The position numbers were made by a program, and so were the translations under genes. This document shows positions 8,901 through 15,770 of a stretch of DNA of 64,000 nucleotides, piece after piece (position 1 is the first letter of the stretch; each line of letters starts with the position of its first letter). Source of the stretch: Sphingobacteriales bacterium (GTDB taxonomy: Bacteria; Bacteroidota; Bacteroidia; Chitinophagales; UBA2359); NCBI GenBank assembly GCA_016711285.1, contig JADJTG010000016.1, positions 62,001 through 126,000 of the forward strand, in the 5' to 3' direction. Below the pieces are notes generated by a model that saw nothing but the letters and a program-made list of their open reading frames with translations, ran no database searches and was not told the origin of the DNA.

Positions 8901-10529
8901 AGAGAGGGCATAATCGCGGGCTTTTTCGCGAATGGTGATCATCTCTGCCACCGAATCGTAATAAATAAATCCATCGGCTACCAAATCGTAAATCACTGTG
9001 AGTGCGCTTTGTACATTGTAGTTGCTGTTGATAGAACGGGCGAAATCCAAGGCGGGCATCTGATTAGAGCCGCCCACGAGCCAGTTTTTCAAAATCGCCA
9101 CCATGTTTTGTTCGGTGAGTGCGAGGTATTTTTCTACACGGTTTTTATTATAATAGTTGTATGATTCAATAAAAACGGGCTTGCCTTCCAGAGTGGATAT
9201 TTTCTGAAAAGTGATTTTCGGCTCGTCCAATTTCCAGTCTAAAGCATCGGTTTTCATTTCCACTTTGTGGTAGCTGTCCATAAAAGCGATTTGTGAAGTG
9301 GCTTTTTCGTCGCGCACCAAACGCAGGTGTTTGGTGGGTATTTTGTAATTGAGTGTAAGGCTGGGGTGATAAATGGAATCCTGAGCAAAATAAAGGGCGG
9401 TTTCGGTTTCGGTGGAGTTGATTTCTTCGTTGTTGCGGATACCCACAAAGCGGGCGTGTGCTTTGAGCACCACATTTCCTTTGGAAGAAAAAAACTGCAT
9501 CGACGCTTTTTGCTCTTTTGTTCCCAAAATAGTGGCTTTGGCACCGCGCAAGCCGAATCCGCCAAAAAAATGTACGTTATCGGCGAGGGTTTTAATGGAT
9601 AAATCGTGATTATAGCTTTCAAATTGTGGATATTCGTAGTCGTCTTTTATCACCACGGCAATTTTATCGGTGATGCGTCCTTTTTGCGGCTGTGGCAGGT
9701 ATTTATCCAAATGCAGTGTTACGTTTTCTATGATAAATTCGGGGTTTTCCAAGTTAATTTCATAATCCTGCAAGTCGCAATAAGCGTCTTTGTACAAACT
9801 TTTGGTGCGTTCCCAAGTAATTTTTCCGCCTTTTCCTATCCATTTTTTCCCCAAAAGATAAAATATTCCGGCAGTTTCCTGAATGGTGATGGTATCTTTT
9901 TTTTGTGTGGCTCCGAAAAAAGTGGTTTTGGGAGCAGTGATGGTAATGTCGTTGTCTTTCCACGCCATCATAAAATCGTCTGTTTTGATGCCCCAGCTTT
10001 TTGCCGGCGAATCAAAAAGCACTTTGCGCTCAAAAAAACTGTTTGAAAAATCAATAAAAGCATCGTAGCGGGCGTTTTTGCCGCGCTCCATCAAGTTGGC
10101 GAATTGGGTAGAAACCTCTATCCAGCCTTTAAATCGTGTGCCTTCGGTATCAATGAGCAAAAGCTTATTGGCAGCAGCCATATAGCCGTCTATATAGGGC
10201 GAAGCCGTCATTTTTTTGGAAAACATTACATTGAACAAAGCCGCCAACTGCGCTATTTTTTCTTCGTCCAAAGCACCTTTATCTATATTTTTGTTAAATT
10301 CTTTGAGAATATCTTTTGTTTTTTCGCTTTGAGTATTCTCAAAAAGCGCATTGATTTGTGTTTTAAACTCGGCAGGGTTCGCCGAAATTTCTATTGTTTT
10401 TTGGGCAGCGAGAGAGGAGCTTAAAAAAGTACCCACGAACACCAATAAAACGATTGCCCGATAGGAAAAACTGATTTGATTTTTCAAGCAAAATTGTAAA
10501 TCATTGATAAGAAACATGATATTTCTCAT
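5904..10529 (-). CDS. Very large conserved envelope protein of unknown function
   Basis: I do not recognise a named family. The 1541-residue product has an N-terminal signal segment (hydrophobic stretch around residues 24-41, cleavage near SLAAQ) with a long leader; a start at the second Met (residue 5) is equally possible. There is no other obvious membrane helix and no T9SS sorting domain. After a helical region (about 45-170) the rest is dominated by alternating short beta strands with recurrent Gly-Xaa-hydrophobic-Xaa patterns (for example GRMDLIGGNFKFNYGD and KATILGTKEQKASMQFF), resembling the stacked beta repeats of OstA/LptD- or AsmA-like envelope proteins. That resemblance is by eye only. 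It lies alone on the minus strand, and the open frame over 4.6 kb shows that it is under selection. Confidence 0.75.
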   Translation of the reverse strand: MRNIMFLINDLQFCLKNQISFSYRAIVLLVFVGTFLSSSLAAQKTIEISANPAEFKTQINALFENTQSEKTKDILKEFNKNIDKGALDEEKIAQLAALFNVMFSKKMTASPYIDGYMAAANKLLLIDTEGTRFKGWIEVSTQFANLMERGKNARYDAFIDFSNSFFERKVLFDSPAKSWGIKTDDFMMAWKDNDITITAPKTTFFGATQKKDTITIQETAGIFYLLGKKWIGKGGKITWERTKSLYKDAYCDLQDYEINLENPEFIIENVTLHLDKYLPQPQKGRITDKIAVVIKDDYEYPQFESYNHDLSIKTLADNVHFFGGFGLRGAKATILGTKEQKASMQFFSSKGNVVLKAHARFVGIRNNEEINSTETETALYFAQDSIYHPSLTLNYKIPTKHLRLVRDEKATSQIAFMDSYHKVEMKTDALDWKLDEPKITFQKISTLEGKPVFIESYNYYNKNRVEKYLALTEQNMVAILKNWLVGGSNQMPALDFARSINSNYNVQSALTVIYDLVADGFIYYDSVAEMITIREKARDYALSYQKEKDYDNIQFVSVYDKDNIELNLDNYELNLRGVKQVMLSDTQKVVLFPYNKEFFVKKERDTDIYGDVVAGRMDLIGGNFKFNYGDFNINVDSTQKLLFYIPTKDQIDNPKELKTEPIKTFIHNVSGTMEIDNPDNKSGLVNNEQYPRFESKKNSFVYYDDKELFNGAYARDRFFFKLDPFTVEDVDRISPEKLSFGGMMVFGDIFPEVRKTIDIQEDKSFGFKDGEVHENTPLYKNIGKFTGAVMMNLRGLRGDGSVFFEPATLKVRDCLFLPDSMLVDADEVLIEKGKFHGVSYPKVTNGLHKVRFFPYKDSLNLIMKEQPFVMFEDRAQMKGNLLMQRSGLKGRGHFLWQNALVKSQLFTFDEATAYSDTADLEIKIAEGSDKVWAQAKKLKATMQMYDDFANFKRQTDTLGIKMPVIRYMAYSDEVDWKVKQNVLTFKNKGDQLAKYYSLNKKQDSLRFDAKLAEYELDKDLVHFSGVPDIKIADASIIPPDNKFDIGADAAMQTMQGARIEVDTLSKIHNISNADVEIFGRFNYRASGDYVYQSPSLSDQIIRLNSITTQFIKNEKQERRKDKTLIKDGWYTFAETDVPEEQNFHLDERMLFKGKVALASQNKFMTFDGFSKIELRTQKLSARWFAFKDEVNPKNIQIALDTLLKGEEKEPLFTGLMFSFGDNMPYSVFMDSKRGGDDYALTPANGLLAYNAKQKTYQVGDAAKLRQEKIIGNVFTLYDEQDKVNVEGKINFCRNLGLVKADAAGIIENDLNANSFLFKNIALGLNMHFDGKIWDAIATDVRELVSDNKEVNFMTQGFNKAVVELVKPEIAEVTLINLSKDGYFNKPKDFDYPLFFADLTMVWDSLNNSFRSVGNFGVAYIGNTYINRTVKNSYIEFAPRKNGDFFNIYIEMEDPEKGVPQWYYFHYSANTFQVLSSKAEINTMIEGIKESKRIKEDKEKAIKYQYMVAPVVKKNNFVFRLQENRSWYEALEKVVNGEEDKK

Positions 10530-10588
10530 TATCCATTAGTTTTGATAAATTGGTAAATGTTTCGTCTATTGTTTGTTTGGAAAAAATT

Positions 10589-11437
10589 TCAAGTCTTATG
10601 CTCAAACGCCATACACAACCAATTATTGCGCTCGGCGGTGCGGAGATGCTCCAAACCAACGGCTTGGGCGGCGGCGGTAATGGCGGCTTCGTCGGTGGAT
10701 AGAATACCGCTCAACAGCAGGGTGCCGCCCGCGCGGAGGGCATTGCGGAGTTCCTGCATGGCATCTAAGAGCACATGCAAATTGATATTTGCCAGAATTG
10801 TATCAAAAGTATCGGCTACAAAAGAGGATTTTTCACCTAATTCCACCTGTATCTGCTGCTGCGAAATGCCATTAAGTGCCATTGTTTCGGCGGTATTCTC
10901 CGTTGCCCACTCGTCATTGTCTATCGCCAGCACCGCTGTTGCTCCTTTCATTGCCGCAAACACCGCCAAAATACCCGTTCCGCAGCCGAAATCCAACACT
11001 TTTTTCCCCGCAAAATCCATATCATACATCGCCCGCAACATTAAATAGGTGGTGGCGTGATGTCCCGTACCGAAAGCCATTTTAGGAGAAATGAGCAACT
11101 GATGATGAAAATTTTCGCCGCTGATGTCGTGAAACACCGCCTTTATCAGAATTTTATCTTCAATAGCGATGTGTTCAAAGTTTTTTTCCCACTCTTCATT
11201 CCAGTTTTTCTCTTCCAGAGGTTCGGCACTCAACAAAGCAACTGCCACCTGCGGCGCATAGCGTTGCAGGAGTGTCTGCAAATCGTCTGCTTGGTAGTGG
11301 TGATGTTCAATGTAGGCTTTCAAGCCGTCTGGCAGTTCCCAAAAGCTGTCGTATCCGAGTGCGCTCAATTCTGCCACCAACAGCGCAATATATTCGCTGT
11401 CATCTACCTGCAAATGAACTTCTATATGGGTGCTCAT
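10589..11437 (-). CDS. prmA: Ribosomal protein L11 methyltransferase
   Basis: Uses S-adenosylmethionine to methylate lysines and the N-terminus of ribosomal protein L11 in the cytoplasm. The 282-residue length fits the family. Residues about 1-75 form the L11-recognition domain. The catalytic domain shows KMAFGTGHHATT (119-130), the PrmA-specific substrate loop, and the AdoMet motif VLDFGCGTGILAV (147-159). A later DTILANINLHVLLD carries the conserved Asn-Ile-Asn motif. It is followed on the same strand by tpiA with no sign of translational coupling in between: tpiA lies upstream of prmA by 62 bp, so the two could be co-transcribed. Confidence 0.93.
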   Translation of the reverse strand: MSTHIEVHLQVDDSEYIALLVAELSALGYDSFWELPDGLKAYIEHHHYQADDLQTLLQRYAPQVAVALLSAEPLEEKNWNEEWEKNFEHIAIEDKILIKAVFHDISGENFHHQLLISPKMAFGTGHHATTYLMLRAMYDMDFAGKKVLDFGCGTGILAVFAAMKGATAVLAIDNDEWATENTAETMALNGISQQQIQVELGEKSSFVADTFDTILANINLHVLLDAMQELRNALRAGGTLLLSGILSTDEAAITAAAQAVGLEHLRTAERNNWLCMAFEHKT

Positions 11438-11499
11438 GCGTGATGATATAAAAAGAAAAGAAGAGTGATTATTTTAATAAATAAAAAAGAAAAAACATT

Positions 11500-12255
11500 T
11501 TAGCAAGCCGCTTGTATAATGGCAATAAAATCATCGGCTACCAAAGCTGCACCGCCAATCAAGCCGCCGTCCACATCGGCTTGCGTAAAGAGTTCGCGGG
11601 CGTTGGAGGGTTTTACGCTGCCGCCATACAAAATGAGCATACGTCTGGCTGCCGCCGCGCCCGCTAATTTTGCCACTTCTTTCCGAATAAAAGCGTGCAT
11701 TTCCTGTGCTTGCTGCGGCGTGGCGGTTTCACCCGTGCCTATCGCCCACACCGGCTCATAAGCAATCACCACCGACTGCAAATCCTCGCCCGAAAATCCC
11801 GACAATGCCGTTTGTATCTGACGGCTCACCACTTTAAAATGTTCATTGCGCTTGCGCTCTTCCAATACTTCGCCACAGCAATAAATCACTTTCAATCCCT
11901 GCGACAAGGCTGTTTTTATCTTTGCTGCTAATTGCGTATCGTTTTCGTGCTGATATTGGCGGCGTTCGGAGTGCCCCACAATCACATAATCGCATTTGAG
12001 TTCTTGGAGCATTGCCGCACTGATTTGCCCTGTATATGCTCCTTTGAGGTGTTCGCTGCAATCTTGCGCCCCGATTTTTACTTTGCGCCCTGCCACTCGT
12101 TTGGCGGCGGCTATATGTACAAAAGTAGGACACAACAATACTTGCACAGCAGCGGGTATTTGCGGAGCAAAAGCGGCAACAGCCCGCGTGAGGAGTGTGA
12201 TGTCGTGCAGCGAAAGGTTCATTTTAAGATTGCCCGCTATGAGTTTTTTGCGCAT
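11500..12255 (-). CDS. tpiA: Triosephosphate isomerase
   Basis: Interconverts dihydroxyacetone phosphate and glyceraldehyde 3-phosphate in glycolysis and gluconeogenesis. The 251-residue length is standard. Catalytic residues are in place: Lys11 in GNLKMN, His95 in GHSERR, Glu167 in AYEPVWAIGTG; the phosphate-binding LYGGSVKP is present near the C-terminus. One oddity is Leu10 where nearly all family members have Trp (GNWKMN). The ATG start gives MRKKLIAGNLKMN, the usual N-terminus. Confidence 0.95.
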   Translation of the reverse strand: MRKKLIAGNLKMNLSLHDITLLTRAVAAFAPQIPAAVQVLLCPTFVHIAAAKRVAGRKVKIGAQDCSEHLKGAYTGQISAAMLQELKCDYVIVGHSERRQYQHENDTQLAAKIKTALSQGLKVIYCCGEVLEERKRNEHFKVVSRQIQTALSGFSGEDLQSVVIAYEPVWAIGTGETATPQQAQEMHAFIRKEVAKLAGAAAARRMLILYGGSVKPSNARELFTQADVDGGLIGGAALVADDFIAIIQAAC

Positions 12256-12356
12256 ATTGTATGAAATAGTAAATGCTGTTTTTTATTAAAAAAATGAAAA
12301 AAAATGGATATAAAAAAATATCCGTGAGAAGAATTGTCGGATTGCTGCCGCATTTT

Positions 12357-12758
12357 CTATTGTGTAGATAAGGCTTCGCGGATAGCGGCTGCTAAGGCTT
12401 GATACTCGGCATCGCTTATCTGTACGCGCGGTTTTTTGAAATCAATAATCCCTTTTTCGTCCAAAGGCACTAAATGAATATGAGCGTGGCGCACTTCCAA
12501 GCCCAACACACATACGCCTACTTTTTCGCAGGGCACTACGCTTTTCAGAGCCTTTGCGATACGTTTCGCAAACAGCATCATAGCTGCCAACAAAGCATCG
12601 TCCAAATCAAAAATATAGTCAATTTCTTGTTTGGGAATAACCAAAATATGTCCTTTTTCTACCGGTCTGATGTCTAAAAAGGAGAAAAACTGCTCGTTTT
12701 CGGCAATTTTATAGCACGGAATTTCGCCGTTGATGATTTTAGTGAAAATACTCGCCAT
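12357..12758 (-). CDS. HIT family nucleotide hydrolase
   Basis: Small cytoplasmic HIT-superfamily protein of 133 residues, likely cleaving nucleoside phosphoramidates or dinucleotide polyphosphates. The catalytic histidine triad is seen as HAHIHLVPL with His91, His93 and His95. The N-terminal FTKIINGEIPCYKI and FLDIRPVEKGHILVIP are typical HinT-branch motifs. It lies 24 bp after greA on the same strand and is probably co-transcribed with it; this pairing is common in Bacteroidota. The physiological substrate is not known. Confidence 0.9.
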   Translation of the reverse strand: MASIFTKIINGEIPCYKIAENEQFFSFLDIRPVEKGHILVIPKQEIDYIFDLDDALLAAMMLFAKRIAKALKSVVPCEKVGVCVLGLEVRHAHIHLVPLDEKGIIDFKKPRVQISDAEYQALAAAIREALSTQ

Positions 12759-12782
12759 ATTTAGAAAAAAGTTTTAAAAAAA

Positions 12783-13259
12783 TTACTCTCTTGTAATTTC
12801 TATTACCTGCAAATCCATCAAACCGCCGGGTGTTTTGATGCTCACTACTTCGCCTACTTGCTTGCCGAGCAGCCCTTCGCCGATGGGCGATTTTACGGAT
12901 ATTTTGCCTTCTTTCAAATTTGCCTCCGACTCTGTTACCAATTTATACTTAAATTCTTTGTTGAGTTGGAGGTTTTTGAGGCGCACCGTAGAGAGTATTA
13001 ATGCTTTGGAACTATCCAATTTGCTTTCGTCAATGAGGCGGGCATTGGATAATTCGGCTTCCAACTTGGCTATTTTCATTTCCAGCATACCCTGCGCTTC
13101 TTTGGCGGCATCATATTCGGCATTTTCGGACAAATCGCCTTTTTCACGGGCTTCGGCAATCTGGCGCGACATTTCGGCTCTGCCTTTGGTTTGCATTTCG
13201 TGCAATTCTTTTTTCAATCGCTCCAAACCTTCTTTGGTAAAATATTTGATTTCTGCCAT
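12783..13259 (-). CDS. greA: Transcription elongation factor GreA
   Basis: Binds the RNA polymerase secondary channel and stimulates cleavage of backtracked transcripts. The 158-residue protein has the N-terminal antiparallel coiled coil (about 1-75). Its tip motif is GDLSENAEYDAAKEA, with acidic residues Asp42 and Glu45 that coordinate the catalytic Mg2+. The C-terminal FKBP-like domain includes SPIGEGLLGKQVGE. It is the first gene of a likely two-gene unit with the HIT protein. Confidence 0.95.
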   Translation of the reverse strand: MAEIKYFTKEGLERLKKELHEMQTKGRAEMSRQIAEAREKGDLSENAEYDAAKEAQGMLEMKIAKLEAELSNARLIDESKLDSSKALILSTVRLKNLQLNKEFKYKLVTESEANLKEGKISVKSPIGEGLLGKQVGEVVSIKTPGGLMDLQVIEITRE

Positions 13260-13508
13260 ATTTTTTAAATAAAATGATATTGTGTTAAAAGTGTAATGCA
13301 GTTAAATGTTCAGGTGTGTATTTTTTTTTCAATCACTCAATTTATTGAAAATATTATTATTGAAGTTTATTTTAAAAGAGTATTGCTTGATTTTTTTATT
13401 AAAAAATATTTATTGCATTAAAAATAGATTTTTTTGTAATTTTTTTCTATATATTTTATTTTCTATCAATCAATACGCAAAAAACACAGATTTTTGGTAA
13501 AAAAAATA

Positions 13509-13541
13509 CAACGTTCCTGTTTTTCTCTGACAGGAACGTTG
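13509..13541 (-). terminator. Intrinsic terminator after the ABC ATPase gene
   Basis: A perfect 12-bp stem (caacgttcctgt / acaggaacgttg) with a 9-nt loop is followed on the minus strand by a T-rich run. It lies about 64 bp after the stop of the ABC gene. Confidence 0.8.
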
Positions 13542-13556
13542 CAAAAAAGTATGGTG

Positions 13557-13585
13557 CAAAGATACATTTTTTATCAATGCCACAA
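13557..13585 (-). promoter_or_regulatory. Possible greA promoter overlapping the upstream terminator region
   Basis: On the minus strand TTG (13585-13583), 18 bp, then TATCTTTG (13564-13557) fits the Bacteroidota consensus. However, the transcript would run straight into the 13541-13509 terminator hairpin, so this is either a chance match or an attenuated promoter. Confidence 0.25.
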
Positions 13586-13604
13586 CACTTTACTATTTTT
13601 TATT

Positions 13605-15407
13605 TTAAATATCACGCAAGGCAGCAGCTTCTTCTAAGCGGCGGCGTATATCTTCGGGGCGACCTTTCGGAATGGCGGCGATGAGTTTTTGGGTATAGGG
13701 CGTTTGCGGATTATTGTAAATATCGTCAGCTACGCCGATTTCTTCTATTTTTCCTTTGTTCATCACCATCATACGGTCGCTCATAAATTTCACCACCGAC
13801 AAATCGTGCGAAATGAAGATATAGGTAAATTTGAATTTTTCGCGCAATTCTATCAGCAAATTCAGCACTTGCGCCTGCACCGATACATCTAATGCCGACA
13901 CCGACTCGTCGCAAATGATAAATTTGGGGTTCAGAGCCAAAGCGCGTGCAATGCAGATGCGTTGGCGTTGTCCGCCCGAAAATTCGTGTGGGTAGCGGTT
14001 GAAATGCTCCGGTTTCAAATTGACGGTTTGCAGCAAATCTATCACGCGCTCTTTGCGCTCGCGGTCGTTGGCATATATTTTATGTACCTGCATCGGCTCC
14101 ATAATGGCATTGCCGATAGTGAGGCGCGGATTGAGCGAAGAGTAAGGGTCTTGAAAAATGATTTGCATTTCTTCGCGCAGTTGCTTCATTTCTTCCTGTC
14201 CCAATTGCAAAATGCGCTTTTCTTTGTACACAATGTCGCCGCCGTAAGCGGGAGCCAAACGCAGCAAAGTGCGCCCCAGGGTGGTTTTGCCGCAGCCGCT
14301 TTCGCCCACCAAACCGAGGGTTTCGCCTTCGTGTACTTCAAAGCTCACATCATCTACGGCTTTTACATAATCTAATACTTTGCCAAAAAAATTGGTTTTG
14401 GACGGAAAATAAGTTTTCAGGTTTTTCACTTCCAGCACCGGTTTTTGGCGGTGCAGGGTGTCGAAGCGGGCGCGGGTGGCTTCGGGCGATACCTCCACCG
14501 ACTGCACCATCGCCTCCACGGATACCGGCACTTCCACGATATTTCCGGCGGCATCTTCTTTCATAAAATCCGACACAGTGGGCAATTTGCTCAGGCGTTT
14601 GCCGAGCGGCGGACGACAAGCCAGCAGTCCTTTGGTGTAAGGGTGCTGCGGGTTCGTAAATATATCGAGCACGCGCCCCTGTTCTACTATTTTTCCTTTA
14701 TACATCACCAGCACGCGGTCGGCGATTTCGGCAATTACGCCCAAATCGTGCGTAATGAACATAATGGCAGAATTGTATTGCGATTTCAAATCCGACATCA
14801 GTTCCAGAATAGTTTTTTGAACGGTTACGTCTAAGGCGGTGGTGGGTTCGTCTGCTATCAGAATCTGCGGATTACAGCTCATTGCCATGGCTATCATCAC
14901 CCGTTGCTTTTGCCCACCCGACAACTGGTGTGGGTAGCTGGTAAAAATACGCTCCGGCGTGGGCAGTTTCACTTGGTTAAACAAATCCAATGTGAGTTGT
15001 TTTGCTTCGGCGGTGCTGCGTTTTTGGTGCAAACGAATGGCTTCTACGACTTGATTGCCGCAAGTAAAAACGGGATTGAGCGAGGTCATCGGCTCTTGAA
15101 AAATCATAGAGATTTCGTTGCCGCGATAGCGGCGCATTTCGTCTTCCGGCACTTTTGTCAAATCGGTTTCTTTGCCGTCGCGGGTACGATACAGCATTTG
15201 CCCGCCCGCAATAATACCCGGCGGATTCGGAATGAGGCGCATCACCGACAGCGAAGTCACCGACTTACCCGAACCCGACTCGCCCACGATACCGAGTGTT
15301 TCGCCCTGTGCGAGCGAAAAGCTCACATCGTTCACCGCTTTTACCAAACCCTCTTCGGTACGAAAATGCGTTTCTAAATGATTGACTTCTAAGATAATTT
15401 TACTCAT
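13605..15407 (-). CDS. Fused two-domain ABC ATPase, dipeptide/oligopeptide type
   Basis: Energy-coupling ATPase of a peptide/nickel-class importer with both nucleotide-binding domains in one 600-residue chain, equivalent to DppD plus DppF. Domain 1 has Walker A GESGSGKS (42-49), signature LSGGQKQR and Walker B ILIADEPTTALD. Domain 2 has GESGCGKTT, FSGGQRQR and FIICDESVSALD. Each domain is followed by the short oligopeptide-transporter C-terminal extension (NPQHPYTKGLL and NPQTPYTQKLI). In domain 2 Walker B the usual Asp-Glu-Pro is Asp-Glu-Ser, a change known in DppF-like domains. No permease or binding protein is adjacent, so partners must be elsewhere. Confidence 0.92.
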   Translation of the reverse strand: MSKIILEVNHLETHFRTEEGLVKAVNDVSFSLAQGETLGIVGESGSGKSVTSLSVMRLIPNPPGIIAGGQMLYRTRDGKETDLTKVPEDEMRRYRGNEISMIFQEPMTSLNPVFTCGNQVVEAIRLHQKRSTAEAKQLTLDLFNQVKLPTPERIFTSYPHQLSGGQKQRVMIAMAMSCNPQILIADEPTTALDVTVQKTILELMSDLKSQYNSAIMFITHDLGVIAEIADRVLVMYKGKIVEQGRVLDIFTNPQHPYTKGLLACRPPLGKRLSKLPTVSDFMKEDAAGNIVEVPVSVEAMVQSVEVSPEATRARFDTLHRQKPVLEVKNLKTYFPSKTNFFGKVLDYVKAVDDVSFEVHEGETLGLVGESGCGKTTLGRTLLRLAPAYGGDIVYKEKRILQLGQEEMKQLREEMQIIFQDPYSSLNPRLTIGNAIMEPMQVHKIYANDRERKERVIDLLQTVNLKPEHFNRYPHEFSGGQRQRICIARALALNPKFIICDESVSALDVSVQAQVLNLLIELREKFKFTYIFISHDLSVVKFMSDRMMVMNKGKIEEIGVADDIYNNPQTPYTQKLIAAIPKGRPEDIRRRLEEAAALRDI

Positions 15408-15770
15408 AAAAAATAAATGCAGATAAAAGCCCGTGATGAAAAACGAGTATTGCTCACTTTTGGCACAAGATAAATATTTTTATAAAAAAACGAAGGAGGT
15501 TTTTTTTATCATTCACAATCAAAATAATTCTGTTCTTTTAGAGAGGGGTTTAAAGAAACAACGCTATTACTACCTCAATTAATTATTTATTTAAAAACTA
15601 TTTATTTTTTTAATTTCATATATATTTTATTTTTAATTAAAAAAACAAACTAACTTTGGCTATATCAGCATTGAGTTTAAGCTAAAAAACAAAATAACAA
15701 GCAATTTAGCTGTAACCTAATTCTGTAGATATTTATTATTTTTTTTTATCAAACCCAATCGAAATCAAAC
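15408..15770. other. Divergent intergenic region between ABC ATPase and S74 protein
   Basis: This 363-bp very AT-rich region separates divergent genes. The only signal I can support is a TAACTTTG box at about 15651-15658 for the + strand gene. No RNA gene or repeat was recognised. Confidence 0.5.
15651..15658 (+). promoter_or_regulatory. Candidate -7 box for the S74/T9SS gene
   Basis: TAACTTTG matches TAnnTTTG and would start a transcript with a leader of about 105 nt before the ATG at 15771. There is no TTG at the usual -33 distance, so confidence is limited. Confidence 0.35.

Larger units (their letters stand above)
13260..13604. other. AT-rich intergenic region upstream of greA
   Basis: This 345-bp gap holds a strong terminator hairpin (13509-13541) for the upstream ABC gene and a possible minus-strand promoter at 13557-13585. 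The remaining 250 bp next to greA are very AT-rich, with no recognisable motif. A 64-codon + strand frame at 13306-13500 is Phe/Leu/Ile-rich and reflects base composition only. Confidence 0.5.

Noticed and set aside
8463..9164. 233-codon + strand frame inside the 1541-codon gene
   Set aside because: Antisense to a clearly coding frame, low-complexity hydrophobic composition, no motif.
13306..13500. 64-codon + strand frame between greA and the ABC gene
   Set aside because: Composition is almost only Phe, Leu, Ile, Lys and Asn, as expected from translating AT-rich DNA; no start signal or motif.
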